Assembly: GCF_011602485.2 (NCBI RefSeq)
Contig: NZ_CP050022.2
Coordinates: forward strand, 7,584,001 to 7,648,000
DNA: 64,000 bases
Source of the DNA: Bradyrhizobium sp. 1(2017)
GTDB lineage: Bacteria; Pseudomonadota; Alphaproteobacteria; Rhizobiales; Xanthobacteraceae
Reading direction: 5' to 3'
The notes below the pieces were generated by a model that ran no database searches, was not told the DNA's origin, and was given only the letters and a program-made list of their open reading frames with translations. Numbering within the stretch: the first letter of the stretch is position 1; each line of letters starts with the position of its first letter. Positions 53,956-64,000 of the stretch are shown here, piece after piece. The position numbers and the translations under genes are program-made.

Positions 53956-55568
53956 GGGCGGGCCACCGAGAACTGCATGCGCTGGGGCGTGCGCGCGTCG
54001 CCCTCGCGGCAGATCGCGAGCACTTCGGACAATACCGCGCGGGTGTCGCGCGGATCGATGACGCCATCGTCAAGCACACGCGCGCTGGTGGAGAACACGT
54101 CCATCTGGCCGTCGAACACGCCGATGATCTGTGCCTTCATCGCGTCCAGCTTGTCCTTTTCGATCGGCTTGCCGCGGCGCGCGGCAGCGGCCTCGGTCAC
54201 GATCGCCATGGTCTCGGCGGCCTGCTCGCCGCCCATCACGGCGGTCTTGGCGTTTGGCCAGGAGAAGCAGAAGCGCGGATGGAAGCCGCGGCCGCACATG
54301 CCGTAATTACCGGCGCCGAACGAAGCGCCGCAATAGATCGTGATCTGCGGCACCGTCGCCGAGGTCACCGCCTGGATCATCTTCGAGCCGTGCTTGATCA
54401 TGCCGGCTTCTTCGTAGGATTTGCCGACCATGTAGCCGGTGGTGTTGTTCAGATAGAGCAGCGGCGTGCGGGTCTGGCAGCAGGCCTGAATGAAATGCGT
54501 CGCCTTGTTGGCGCCGGCCGGATCGAGCGGACCGTTATTGGTGATGATGCCGATGGCTTGGCCCTCGATGCGGGCATGGCCGCAGACGGTGGCCGGGCCG
54601 TAGTTCGGCGCCATCTCGGTGAAATCGGAATCATCGACGATGCGCGCGATCACCTGCTTCATGTCCACCGGACGCTTGTGGTCCATCGGCATGATGCCGA
54701 GCAGCTCGTCCTGATCGTAGCGCGGCGGCTTGAATTGCGGCGTCGCCTTGCCCGGCCGCTCCCATTCCATCGCGGCCATGATCTCGCGCGCGATGCGCAG
54801 CGCGTCGCGGTCGTCTTCGGCGAGATAATCGCCGAGGCCGGAGACCTGGGTGTGCATCTCGGCGCCGCCAAGCTCCTCCTCGGTCGCGATCTCGCCGGTC
54901 GCGGCCTTGAGCAGCGGCGGCCCTGCGAGGAAAGCGCGGGTGCGGCCGCGCACCATGACGATGTAGTCGGAAAGACCGGTCTGGTAGGCGCCGCCAGCGG
55001 TGGACGATCCGTGCGTGACCGTGACGACCGGCAGGCCGGCCGCCGAGAGCCGGGCGAGGTTGCGAAAGATATTGCCGCCGCGAACAAAATCCTCGACACG
55101 ATAGCGCAAGAGATTGGCGCCGGCGCTTTCGACGAGCTGGACGTAAGGCAGCTTGTTCTCCAGCGCGAGCTCCTGCACCCGCAGCGTCTTGTCGAGACCA
55201 TACGGCTGAAGCGCGCCGGCATCGATGCCGGCGTCGTTGGCACTGACCATGCAGCGGATACCCGAGACGAAACCGATGCCGGCGATGACGCCGCCGCCTG
55301 GGACGCTCTTGGCCGCATCCGCTACGTCGAACATGTAGCCGGCGAGCGTCGACAACTCGATGAACGGCGCGCCGGGATCGAGCACCAGCGCGACGCGCTC
55401 GCGAGGCAGCAGCTGCCCGCGCTTGTGGAAGCGGTCCTTCGCTGCCGCCGAGGCAGCGCGCGTGCGCTCTTCCAGCGCGCGCATGCGGTCGATCAGGCCG
55501 AGCATGCCGTCACGGTTGGCGTGGTAGGCGGCACCGCCGGGGGAGATGGTGTTTTCGAGAATGGACAC
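53952..55568 (-). CDS. Acyl-CoA carboxylase beta subunit (carboxyltransferase)
   Basis: The 538-residue protein has the two carboxyltransferase halves; GGGVIAGIGFVSGI, HGSSTAGGAYQTGLSDY and the second-half GASFGAGNYGMCGR and FSWPNAKTAVMGGEQAA are typical of the MccB-like group. It moves the carboxyl group from biotin to the acyl-CoA. It is translated just upstream of the alpha gene and overlaps it. A family-A repeat lies between it and the upstream BKACE gene, 110 bases away. Confidence 0.95.
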   Translation of the reverse strand: MSILENTISPGGAAYHANRDGMLGLIDRMRALEERTRAASAAAKDRFHKRGQLLPRERVALVLDPGAPFIELSTLAGYMFDVADAAKSVPGGGVIAGIGFVSGIRCMVSANDAGIDAGALQPYGLDKTLRVQELALENKLPYVQLVESAGANLLRYRVEDFVRGGNIFRNLARLSAAGLPVVTVTHGSSTAGGAYQTGLSDYIVMVRGRTRAFLAGPPLLKAATGEIATEEELGGAEMHTQVSGLGDYLAEDDRDALRIAREIMAAMEWERPGKATPQFKPPRYDQDELLGIMPMDHKRPVDMKQVIARIVDDSDFTEMAPNYGPATVCGHARIEGQAIGIITNNGPLDPAGANKATHFIQACCQTRTPLLYLNNTTGYMVGKSYEEAGMIKHGSKMIQAVTSATVPQITIYCGASFGAGNYGMCGRGFHPRFCFSWPNAKTAVMGGEQAAETMAIVTEAAAARRGKPIEKDKLDAMKAQIIGVFDGQMDVFSTSARVLDDGVIDPRDTRAVLSEVLAICREGDARTPQRMQFSVARP

Positions 55569-55577
55569 AGTTTACTC

Positions 55578-55677
55578 CGTCATTCCGGGGCGATGCGTAG
55601 CATCGAACCCGGAATCTCGAGGTTCTCAGGTGCGCAACTGCGCACCCAGTTCGCGCTGCGCGCGCCCCGGAACGACG
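55578..55677. repeat. Family-A repeat, copy with nested near-palindrome
   Basis: The arms CGTCATTCCGGGGC and GCCCCGGAACGACG enclose ACCCGGAATCTCGAGG. The nested palindrome is GTGCGCAACTGCGCAC (55630-55645), one base different from the perfect copies. Confidence 0.83.
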
Positions 55678-55678
55678 T

Positions 55679-56545
55679 TCAGCGATTCGTCCCAAAGATC
55701 TTCCGCGCCTCGGCGGGGCTCGCGATCTCGCGGCCGGCGCGGCGGGCGCAGGCGGCGACAGCCTCGATCAGCTGGCCATTCGACGTCACCTTCTTGCCGT
55801 CGGCGAGGTAGAAGGTGTCCTCGAGGCCGGTGCGCAAGTGACCGCCGAGCTCGGCGCAACGCTGGTGCAGCGGCCAGATCTCCTCACGGCCGATCGCGGT
55901 GACCTGGAAATGCGCCTCGGGGCGCTTCAGCTTGATCAGGATCGGCAGCAACTCCGGGTCCGAAGGCATTCCCGAAGCAACGCCCATCACAAAGTTATAT
56001 TCGAGCGGGCCCTTGTACATGCCGACCTGGTGGTACATGCCGACGCAGCGGACGATGCCGACGTCGAAACATTCGAACTCGGGAATGGTCCCGACCGCGT
56101 TCATGACGTCGAGATAGTCCTTCACCTTCTCGACCGCGTTGTCGAACATCATCGGCGGCCAGGCCCAGGTATTGTCGGCCTTGACCTTCAGATAATTCAG
56201 CGAGCCGGCGTTGCAGGCGGCGATCTCAGGTTTCGTCTCGCGGATGCAATCCAGCGCACCCGAGTAGTTCGGCCCCGATACGCCCGAGGTGTGGTTGATG
56301 ATGACGCCGGGGCAGGCCTCGCGAATCGCCTGCTGGATTTCCTTGCTGACCGCGACCTCCCAGGACGGCAGATGCCCCTTGTTCGGCGCCTGCTGGCGCA
56401 GATGGATGTGCATGACGGACGCGCCGGCATCGAACGCAGCTTTGGCCTCGCGCGCCATCTGTTCGGGCGTCACGGGCACGTTGTGCTGCTTCGGATCGGT
56501 GAGCACGCCGTTCAGCGCGCAGGTGATGACGGCCTTGTCGCTCAT
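55679..56545 (-). CDS. BKACE-family beta-keto acid cleavage enzyme
   Basis: ATG 56545 gives 288 residues. The TIM barrel has the zinc motif His46-x-His48 (MHIHLR), then IINHTSGVSG, and late LGGHLRTGLEDTF carrying the conserved Glu. Members condense a beta-keto acid with acetyl-CoA to release acetoacetate and a new CoA ester (for example 3-keto-5-aminohexanoate cleavage). Specificity varies among subgroups; substrate-pocket residues do not decide it here. It sits between an AraC regulator and the carboxylase genes, all on the minus strand. Confidence 0.9.
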   Translation of the reverse strand: MSDKAVITCALNGVLTDPKQHNVPVTPEQMAREAKAAFDAGASVMHIHLRQQAPNKGHLPSWEVAVSKEIQQAIREACPGVIINHTSGVSGPNYSGALDCIRETKPEIAACNAGSLNYLKVKADNTWAWPPMMFDNAVEKVKDYLDVMNAVGTIPEFECFDVGIVRCVGMYHQVGMYKGPLEYNFVMGVASGMPSDPELLPILIKLKRPEAHFQVTAIGREEIWPLHQRCAELGGHLRTGLEDTFYLADGKKVTSNGQLIEAVAACARRAGREIASPAEARKIFGTNR

Positions 56546-56655
56546 GCCTTGACGCTCATGACTTGGATGTCTCGCATGTTGAGAATTCAACGCTTGCGAT
56601 CATGTGACGCGCCGCATGCGGCTTCTTGCGCGGAGAAGCTGAAGAAACGAGATGC

Positions 56656-56745
56656 CGTAGGGCGGGCAAAGGCGCTCCTGGCCGTGCCCACCATGTTTCG
56701 GCGATCAAGAAAGGTGGTGGACACGCTTCGCTTTGCCCACCCTGC
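56656..56745. repeat. Family-C repeat
   Basis: The left part GTAGGGCGGGCAAAGGCGC and the right part CGCTTCGCTTTGCCCACCC pair with inner parts GTGCCCACC and GGTGGTGGACAC. It lies just after the AraC gene end and before the BKACE start, in a 210-base gap that otherwise shows nothing. Confidence 0.75.
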
Positions 56746-56755
56746 GAGAGCGAGG

Positions 56756-57556
56756 TTAGCTCGCCTCAGCCAGCCTCACCGTCTCGGTGCTGCGATAGAT
56801 CGCAAGGTCGCGCGAGCCGACGAAGATCGCGCGCGGCTTCAATCCGTAGAAGCGGCGGATCGAGTGGCTGAAATGCGTGGAATCGGGATAACCGATATCC
56901 TGCGCGAGATGGGCGAGGTTGAGGTCCTGGTTGGCGAAGTGCAACAGATGCCGCGCGCGCTTCCAGGCGCGGAAGGAGCGGAAGGAGATCCCGGTCTCTT
57001 CCTTGAACAGATGCAGGAAGCGCGAGGCCGAGAGGCCCGCTTCGGCCGCGCACGTGTCAGCCGTCACCGGCTCGCCGGAGAAGCGCTCGATGCGCGCGAC
57101 TGCACGCGTCACACGCGGGTCGAGCACGCGGCGCGGCAGCGCCTCACCAAAACACATCTCGTCGAATTCGGCGGTGGTGATGTCACCATAGCGACGCTCG
57201 CGCAGCAGCGCGTAAGCAGCGAGGATCTTGCGGGCAAAGACGGCCCGGTCCGGTCCCATCAGCCGCTGGGCCAAGGCCTCGATCACGCCATCCGGCATGC
57301 TCTCAGGCTCCAGCGTCACGCTGATTGCAGTGCGGTAGTCACTGGCAATGGAATGCCGCTGGTTCGGCAGGGTGACGAACAGCTCGCCGGTGGCGAGGAC
57401 ATCGTCGATCGTCAGATACAGGTTGCCCTTGACCGCGACATAGACGTGGCAGCAGCCAGGAGTCCGCTTGCGCGGCCGGCCGAGCAGGCCGGCATAGAAC
57501 ACGCGCTCCGGCGTGATCAGCATCAGATGGTCGGATTCGCGACCTTTATCTTCCAT
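56756..57556 (-). CDS. AraC-family transcriptional regulator
   Basis: The 266-residue protein has an N-terminal cupin-like sensing domain (about 1-120, with CHVYVAVKG) and a C-terminal AraC domain with two helix-turn-helix units (about 165-260): TADTCAAEAGLSASRFLHLFKEE and LAHLAQDIGYPDSTHFSHSIRRFYGLKP. It is the only DNA-binding regulator gene in this catabolic block and lies between the GST/dehydrogenase genes and the BKACE/carboxylase genes. It may control both. The inducer is not predictable. Confidence 0.92.
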   Translation of the reverse strand: MEDKGRESDHLMLITPERVFYAGLLGRPRKRTPGCCHVYVAVKGNLYLTIDDVLATGELFVTLPNQRHSIASDYRTAISVTLEPESMPDGVIEALAQRLMGPDRAVFARKILAAYALLRERRYGDITTAEFDEMCFGEALPRRVLDPRVTRAVARIERFSGEPVTADTCAAEAGLSASRFLHLFKEETGISFRSFRAWKRARHLLHFANQDLNLAHLAQDIGYPDSTHFSHSIRRFYGLKPRAIFVGSRDLAIYRSTETVRLAEAS

Positions 57557-57662
57557 TGGGATCCTCCTCGCGCGGCTCTCTGGCCGCTGCGGACGAAGGT
57601 CACCTTAGCGGAAATTCGGGCGCTGTCACGACGGGATAGCGCTGTCATGAAAACAGCCGCTA

Positions 57663-57762
57663 TCGTTCCGGGCGGTCCATTGGACCGAACCCGGAACCTC
57701 GCGATTCTCAGCTGCGCAATTGCGCACCATAGTTCGATGCTTCGCATCGCCCCGGAATGACA
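57663..57762. repeat. Family-A repeat, copy with nested near-palindrome
   Basis: The left arm is worn (TCGTTCCGGGCGG) and the right arm is GCCCCGGAATGACA. The nested palindrome is CTGCGCAATTGCGCAC at 57712-57727, followed by CATAGTTCGATGC as in the 36177 copy. Confidence 0.78.
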
Positions 57763-57769
57763 GCGTCCG

Positions 57770-58425
57770 TTACGCCCTCACCCTCGGCGCAATATTCTGC
57801 TCTTTTCCGGCCTTTTGCTCCGCAGCAACGGCGCGCTTGAAGCCGTCCCGCTGCTGCAGGCGCGCCCAATAGGCTGCGACATTTGGCCCGAAATCCTTGG
57901 CGAGGCCGATATTGTCGGCAAGGCGAAGCGCATAACCGATGACAATGTCAGCGGCAGTGAAGCGGCCTGCGCACAAGCTTTCGGCATTTGCGGTGGCTGC
58001 CTCGACGGCGCGCAGGCGTCCCAAGAACCATTTGGCATAATCGCCGGCGACCTGCGGATTGCGCCGCTCCTCCGGCTCGAGCTGGGTGTATCTGAGCACC
58101 AGCGTCTGCGGGAAAGTCAACGTCGCATCGCTGAAATACATCCAGTTCAGGAACGCGCCGTAGGCGGGATCTTCGGGGCCGACCATCAGCGGTGTCGGAC
58201 CATATTTGATGCCGAGATAATGGCAGATGCCGGAGGACTCGGTCATCCGCGTCTCACCGTCGATCAGGAAGGGGATGGTGCCGAGCGGATTGATGCCGAG
58301 ATAGTCCTTGGCGAAGACCCGCGGCGGGAACGGCAGCATCTTCAGTTCGTAAGGCAGCCCCATCTCCTCCAGCATCCAGAGCGGACGGAACGAGCGCGCG
58401 GCGTCGCAGTGATAGAGCGTGATCA

Positions 58426-58426
<1 letters not shown>
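57770..58426 (-). CDS. Glutathione S-transferase
   Basis: The 218-residue protein has an N-terminal thioredoxin-like domain with the glutathione-binding turn MTESSGICHYLG and a C-terminal all-helical domain (FTAADIVIGYALRLADNIGL). The start overlaps the stop of the acyl-CoA dehydrogenase by one base (TGATG), so they are co-translated. In acyl-CoA catabolism such enzymes may remove electrophilic intermediates or open a ring; the exact substrate is unknown. Confidence 0.92.
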
Positions 58427-59583
<1,157 letters not shown>

Positions 59584-59595
59584 TTCTTTCCTCTT

Positions 59596-59702
59596 CGTCA
59601 TTCCGGGGCGCGCGAAGCGCGAACCCGGAATCCATTCCTCTACGGAGTCTGGAGCCCGATGGATTCCGGGCTCGTGCGCGTTGCGCACGCCCCGGAATGA
59701 CA
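59596..59702. repeat. Family-A repeat, variant with a nested near-palindrome
   Basis: The arms are CGTCATTCCGGGGC and GCCCCGGAATGACA. A related inner palindrome (GTGCGCG-TTGCGCAC at 59674-59688) replaces the standard one, and an extra GGATTCCGGGCTC block and CATTCCTCTACGGAG are inserted. It lies between the two dehydrogenase genes. Confidence 0.78.
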
Positions 59703-59708
59703 GAGAGG

Positions 59709-60845
59709 TCACAACCCCATCTGCCTCGAAGCCAGATCCTTCATGATCTCCTCGGTGCCGCCGCCGATGGCGTTGACCTTGACCTCGCGGTAGATGCGCT
59801 CGGCCTTGATGCCGCGCATGAAGCCGGCGCCGCCGAAAATCTGCACAGCCTCGGAGGCGCAGAAGGCCATGGTCTGTGTCGCCTGGTTCTTCATCATGCA
59901 GATTTCGGCGACCGGGCTCTCGCCCTGCTCCAGCCGCCAGGCCAGCATCTCCAGCATCGCCTGGCTTGCGGCGACCTTCTGCGCCATGTCGACGATCTTG
60001 TGGCGGATGACCTGATGCTGGGCCAGCGGCTTGCCGAAGGTCTTGCGCTCCCTGGCATAGGCGATCGCCTCGTCGACACAGACCCGTGCGAAGGCGGTGC
60101 AGCTCGCCGCCATGCCCATGCGCTCGCTGTTGAAGTTCTGCATGATGATCTTGAAACCCTGTCCCTCCTCGCCGATCAGATTTGCGGCGGGCACGCGGCA
60201 TTCGTCGAAATGCAAGGTCGCGGTGTCGGAGGCCCACCATCCCATCTTCTTCAGCTTGGTCCGCGACAGGCCCGGCGTATCCCCCTCGATCAGGAGCAGG
60301 CTGACGCCGCCGGCGCCCTCGCCGCCGGTCCGCACGGCAACGGTCAGATAATCGGCACGCACGCCCGAGGTGATGAAGGTCTTCTCGCCGCTCACGACGT
60401 AGTGATCGCCATCGCGACGGGCTCGGGTGCGCAGGTTCGCGACATCGGAGCCGCCGCCCGGCTCGGTGATCGCGAGCGCCGAGATTTTCTCGCCCGACAG
60501 CACCTGCGGCAGCACGCGTGCCTTCACCTCGGGCCGTGCCGCCCGCGCGATCGGCGGCGAACCGATGGTGTGGCTCATCAGGCTGGCGCTGATTCCGCCG
60601 GCACCGGCTTGGGCCAGCTCCTGGCTGGCCACGATCTTCATGAACTGGTCGGCGGCGATCCCGCCATATTCCTCGGGGAATCCGAGTCCTAGCAGCCCGA
60701 TCTCGGCCGCCTTGCGATAGAGCGCGCGCGGGAATTCGCCGGCCTCGTCCCATTCATGGGCGAACGGCGTGATCTCCTTTTCGACGAAGCGGCGCATCGC
60801 GTCACGGAACGCGTCGTGCTCGGCGGTATAGAACGGGCTCTTCAT
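59709..60845 (-). CDS. Acyl-CoA dehydrogenase (378 aa)
   Basis: ATG 60845 follows GAGGCGAGAC. The enzyme has AITEPGGGSDVANL, GEKTFITSGVRADY, the RKTFGKPLAQHQ segment and VQIFGGAGFM, with IGGGTEEIMKDL near its end. It belongs to the medium-chain/isovaleryl-like group. It is the first gene read leftward from the divergent promoter shared with the acyl-CoA ligase. Together they would activate and then oxidise a substrate. Confidence 0.93.
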   Translation of the reverse strand: MKSPFYTAEHDAFRDAMRRFVEKEITPFAHEWDEAGEFPRALYRKAAEIGLLGLGFPEEYGGIAADQFMKIVASQELAQAGAGGISASLMSHTIGSPPIARAARPEVKARVLPQVLSGEKISALAITEPGGGSDVANLRTRARRDGDHYVVSGEKTFITSGVRADYLTVAVRTGGEGAGGVSLLLIEGDTPGLSRTKLKKMGWWASDTATLHFDECRVPAANLIGEEGQGFKIIMQNFNSERMGMAASCTAFARVCVDEAIAYARERKTFGKPLAQHQVIRHKIVDMAQKVAASQAMLEMLAWRLEQGESPVAEICMMKNQATQTMAFCASEAVQIFGGAGFMRGIKAERIYREVKVNAIGGGTEEIMKDLASRQMGL

Positions 60846-61114
60846 CGCAGTCTCGCCTCGTTGGCGGATTCGTCTCAGCCACCATCGCCGGAACATGGGC
60901 GGCCCACTTGCGCGCAGTGGCTGATCCGGACGAGCCACGTCGCGCAGATCATGGTCCAGCAACTCAACGCAAGACGATTTTCGTCCCTCGCGGGCCAACT
61001 CCGGATCAAAAAAAGACGTGGTGGTGCACAAACTCAGGCTGGCCCCAGGGCCATGCCGGGCATGGTGCACGGTAACAAGGATGCGGGCGGTGCAGGGCCG
61101 CCGTGGGAGGACCT

Positions 61115-62665
61115 TTGGCCGTTCGTTACTACGATTGGATCGCCCATCATGGCCGCCGCACGCCTGGTAAGGTTGCGGTGATCGATCTCGCAAGCGAGCG
61201 CCGCTTCACCTATGCGCAGCTCGATGCCCGCGTTGCGCGCCTCGCCTCTTTCCTGCGCCACACGCTCAACGTTTCGCGCGGCGACCGCGTCGCGGTGCTG
61301 GCGCTGAACACGACCGATACGCTGGAAGTGCAGTTCGCCTGCGGGCGCCTTGGTGCCATCTTCGTACCACTGAACACCCGACTCACGGTTCCCGAGCTGC
61401 AGTTCATCGCCGCTGACTGCGCGCCGAATGTGATGATCCACGACACTGATCTGGCTGAGACCGCGCTCAGCGTCGCAAAGCTCTGCGGCGTCGCCACCAG
61501 CCTGCTGCTCGGCCCCGGCGGCGCCTATGAAGCCGGCATCGCCGCCGCAAAGCCGCTCGACCGCGCCGAAGAGGTCACGCTCGATGACGTCTCGACCATC
61601 ATGTACACGTCGGGCACGACCGGACATCCCAAGGGCGCGACCATCACCCATGGCATGACCTTCTGGAATTGCGTCAATCTCGGGGGCCCGGCCTGCATCG
61701 GGCCGTCCTCGGTGCTGCTCACCGTGCTGCCGCTGTTCCACACCGGCGGGCTCAATTGCTACACCAATCCCGTTCTGCACGCCGGCGGCACCGTGATGAT
61801 CATGCGCGCCTTCGATCCCGGCGCGGCGCTTGGCCTGATCAACGACCCCGCGCAGGGCATCAACGTGTTCTTCGGCGTGCCCGCGATCTACCAGTTCATG
61901 GCGCAACACCCCGCCTTCGCCACGACCGACCTCAGCCGCCTGATCGTCGGCGGTGTCGGCGGCGCGCCGATGCCGGTGCCGCTGCTGAAAGTGTGGGAGG
62001 CCCGCGGTGTCGCACTTCAGCAAGGCTACGGCATGACCGAAACCTCGCCGGCCGTGCTGGTGCTCGATCGCGAGGATGCGGCGCGCAAGGCCGGGTCCGC
62101 CGGCAAGCCGGTTCTGCATACCGAGGTGCGCATCGTCCGTCCCGACGGCAGCGACGCCGATGTCGGCGAGCTCGGCGAGCTCTGGGTCAAGGGCCCCAAC
62201 ATCACGCCGGGCTACTGGAACAGGCCGGAGGCGAACAAGACCTCCTTCACCGACGGCTGGCTGCATACGGGCGATGCCACCCGTGTCGACGAGGAAGGTT
62301 TCTATTACATCGTCGACCGTTGGAAGGACATGTACATCTCCGGCGGCGAGAACGTCTATCCTGCCGAGGTCGAGAACGTCCTGCACCAGCTCAATGCCAT
62401 CGCCGAAGCTGCCGTGATCGGCATTTCCGATCCGCAATGGGGCGAGGTGGGCCTCGCCATTGTCGCGGTCAAGCCCGGACAAGAGCTGACGGAGAGCGAG
62501 GTCTTCGCGCATTGCTCGGCCAATCTGGCGCGCTTCAAATGCCCGCGCCAGATTCGCTTCGTCGAGGCGCTGCCGCGCAACGCGACCGGCAAGATCCACA
62601 AGCCAACCTTGCGCAAGGAGTTCTCGGTGGCTTCCGAAGTCGACAAGAAAGTCGCCACCGGCTGA
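61115..62665 (+). CDS. Acyl-CoA ligase (AMP-binding family)
   Basis: TTG 61115 (MAVRYYDWIAHHG) has GGGAGG just upstream; GTG 61103 would place that site inside the gene. The 516-residue enzyme has YTSGTTGHPKG, YGMTETSP, the hinge DRWKDMYISGGENVYP and the Lys motif LPRNATGKIHK. It is probably a medium- or long-chain, or branched, fatty-acid ligase like FadD13. It diverges from the dehydrogenase gene by 269 bases and is followed by a strong terminator. Confidence 0.92.
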   Translation: MAVRYYDWIAHHGRRTPGKVAVIDLASERRFTYAQLDARVARLASFLRHTLNVSRGDRVAVLALNTTDTLEVQFACGRLGAIFVPLNTRLTVPELQFIAADCAPNVMIHDTDLAETALSVAKLCGVATSLLLGPGGAYEAGIAAAKPLDRAEEVTLDDVSTIMYTSGTTGHPKGATITHGMTFWNCVNLGGPACIGPSSVLLTVLPLFHTGGLNCYTNPVLHAGGTVMIMRAFDPGAALGLINDPAQGINVFFGVPAIYQFMAQHPAFATTDLSRLIVGGVGGAPMPVPLLKVWEARGVALQQGYGMTETSPAVLVLDREDAARKAGSAGKPVLHTEVRIVRPDGSDADVGELGELWVKGPNITPGYWNRPEANKTSFTDGWLHTGDATRVDEEGFYYIVDRWKDMYISGGENVYPAEVENVLHQLNAIAEAAVIGISDPQWGEVGLAIVAVKPGQELTESEVFAHCSANLARFKCPRQIRFVEALPRNATGKIHKPTLRKEFSVASEVDKKVATG

Positions 62666-62667
62666 TC

Positions 62668-62700
62668 AAAGCGCCCTTCACGGGCGCTTTTTTTCTTTTT
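62668..62700 (+). terminator. Rho-independent terminator after the acyl-CoA ligase
   Basis: A perfect 9-base stem AAAGCGCCC/GGGCGCTTT closes a 5-base loop and is followed by a T-rich tract (TTTTTTTCTTTTT). It lies 3 bases after the ligase stop and only 41 bases before the next ATG, so the binding-protein gene downstream needs read-through or a very compact promoter. Confidence 0.85.
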
Positions 62701-62741
62701 GAAGTGCCTGCCCAACCCACAAGAAACGCCAAGGAATTTCC

Positions 62742-63965
62742 ATGAAGAACAAGAAACTCGTCCTCCTCGCCGCGGCAGCGGCCCTGACATTGCTCTCGGT
62801 TCAAGGCGCCTACGCGCAGAAAAAATACGACACCGGCGCCAGCGACACCGAGATCAAGATCGGCAATGTCGAGGCCTATTCCGGCCCGGCTTCGGCCTAC
62901 GGCATCATCGGCAAGACCGAGGAAGCCTATTTCAAGATGATCAATGACCAGGGCGGCATCAACGGCCGCAAGATCAACTGGGTCTCCTACGATGACGGCT
63001 ATTCGCCGCCCAAGACCGTGGAGCAGGTCCGCAAGCTGATCGAGAGCGACGAGGTGTTCCTGGTCTTCAACGCGCTGGGCACGCCGACCCAGACCGCCGT
63101 GCAGAAGTATCACAATTCCAAGAAGGTGCCGCAGCTCTTCCTCGCCACCGGCGCCAGCAAATGGAACGACCCGAAGAACTTCCCCTGGACCATGGGCTTC
63201 CAGCCCAGCTACCGGGTCGAAGCCCAGATCTTCGCAAAATACATTCTGAAGGAGAAGCCGGACGCCAAGGTCGCGATCTTCTATGCCAACGACGATTTCG
63301 GCAAGGACTACGTCGCCGGCATCAAGGACGTGTTCGGTGACAAGGCATCGAAGCTGATCGTGGCCGAAGAAAGCTACGAGACATCGGAGCCGTCGATCGA
63401 CGCCCATATCGTCAAGCTGAAGGGCACCGGCGCCGATGTGTTCGTGAACATCGCAACTCCGAAATTCGCGGCGCAGGCCATCAAGAAGATCGCGGAGCTG
63501 GAGTGGAAGCCGATGCACCTCATGACCGACGTCTCGGTGTCGATTGGTGCCGTGATGAAGCCGGCCGGTCTCGAAGCATCCGAAGGTGTGCTGTCGGCTG
63601 GCTACCTGAAGGATGCATCGGATCCCCAGTGGAAGGACGACGAAGGTATGAAGAGATTCATGACCTTCATCGACAAGTACATGCCCGGCGCCAACATTTC
63701 GGATGCCAATCTGGTTTATGCCTACGCCGCGGCCCAGACGATGGTGCAGGTGCTGAAGCAGTCGGGCGACAATCTAACCCGTGAGAACGTGATGAAGCAG
63801 GCCGCCAGCCTGAAAGACTTCGTCCCCGACACGCTGATCCCGGGAATCAAGATCAACACCTCCGCCACGGACTTCGCACCGATCGAGCAGCTCAAGATGT
63901 GGCGGTTCAAGAAGGGCCAGTGGGAGCTGTTCGGCGACATCATCAGCGCCGAAACGGGTGGCTAG
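62742..63965 (+). CDS. LivK-type periplasmic binding protein
   Basis: AAGGA lies before ATG 62742. The 407-residue protein has a signal peptide (about 1-25, ending GAYAQK) and a type I binding fold: IKIGNVEAYSGPASAYGII, GGINGRKINWVSYDDGYSP and YANDDFGKDYVAG. This subgroup is often linked to uptake of branched-chain amino acids, aromatic acids or other acids feeding acyl-CoA pathways. The transporter genes may lie beyond the window; only about 35 bases follow. It could supply the substrate for the adjacent ligase. Confidence 0.92.
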   Translation: MKNKKLVLLAAAAALTLLSVQGAYAQKKYDTGASDTEIKIGNVEAYSGPASAYGIIGKTEEAYFKMINDQGGINGRKINWVSYDDGYSPPKTVEQVRKLIESDEVFLVFNALGTPTQTAVQKYHNSKKVPQLFLATGASKWNDPKNFPWTMGFQPSYRVEAQIFAKYILKEKPDAKVAIFYANDDFGKDYVAGIKDVFGDKASKLIVAEESYETSEPSIDAHIVKLKGTGADVFVNIATPKFAAQAIKKIAELEWKPMHLMTDVSVSIGAVMKPAGLEASEGVLSAGYLKDASDPQWKDDEGMKRFMTFIDKYMPGANISDANLVYAYAAAQTMVQVLKQSGDNLTRENVMKQAASLKDFVPDTLIPGIKINTSATDFAPIEQLKMWRFKKGQWELFGDIISAETGG

Positions 63966-64000
63966 CTCGCGGCGATCAGGCCCTGACCCGAAAGATGGCG

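Noticed and set aside
51979..55568. A standard leucine-degradation (liu) cluster
   Set aside because: The carboxylase fits, but isovaleryl-CoA dehydrogenase-type partners in the usual order, methylglutaconyl-CoA hydratase and HMG-CoA lyase are not present.
54279..57760. Long plus-strand frames opposite the carboxylase, BKACE and AraC genes
   Set aside because: They are low-complexity translations antisense to conserved genes, with no start context.

Overview
The window reads as chromosomal DNA of a high-GC alphaproteobacterium, most likely Bradyrhizobium or a close relative in the Nitrobacteraceae. The evidence is the codon bias, the dense set of acyl-CoA dehydrogenases, solute-binding proteins and MFS carriers, the Sox genes, and many copies of several intergenic inverted-repeat families (called A to F here) typical of that group. 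I saw no rRNA, tRNA, CRISPR, transposase, integrase or phage gene. The species is inferred, not proven.

Layout. 1-3219: a signalling unit made of a histidine kinase (5' end missing), a receiver-DUF3369-histidine kinase protein and an OmpR-type regulator. 3586-5833: an ECF sigma factor, a strong terminator, CcdA and a periplasmic thioredoxin. 5943-7991: two tandem paralogous membrane proteins of unknown function, each itself built from two similar halves. 8356-10040: an L,D-transpeptidase and an orphan amino-acid-binding protein. 10345-14095: a pair of acyl-CoA dehydrogenases, divergent from a CMD-family protein and a VOC-family protein. 14187-19962: two MFS carriers, an S9 peptidase and a DUF938 methyltransferase.

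20190-26126 is a sulfur-oxidation block: soxX, soxY, soxZ, soxA, a soxK-like gene, soxB, a secreted DsrE-family protein and a persulfide dioxygenase-rhodanese fusion. soxCD is not in the window. 26188-31406 holds a small acidic/basic protein, two MFS carriers and a D-aminoacylase-like amidohydrolase. 31553-36150 is an ABC ATPase, FtsX-type permease, AttH/lipocalin-like protein and MAPEG group. 36289-42107 is a LivK-type binding protein and an RND pump with its adaptor.

42411-50986 is a catabolic and uptake block: iron-containing alcohol dehydrogenase, acyl-CoA ligase and a complete peptide-type ABC importer. 50958-51770 encodes a seven-helix CREST-superfamily protein read from a promoter embedded in paired palindromes. 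51979-63965 is an acyl-CoA catabolic region: biotin-dependent carboxylase (two subunits), BKACE enzyme, AraC regulator, glutathione transferase, two acyl-CoA dehydrogenases, and a divergent acyl-CoA ligase followed by a LivK-type binding protein.

The most interesting points are: the Sox set without soxCD but with a secreted DsrE and persulfide-handling enzymes; the tandem double-repeat membrane proteins; the CREST gene with its double operator; a 16-bp palindrome nested in two unrelated repeat families; and the rule that the repeats sit in gaps downstream of a gene end and never in divergent gaps.
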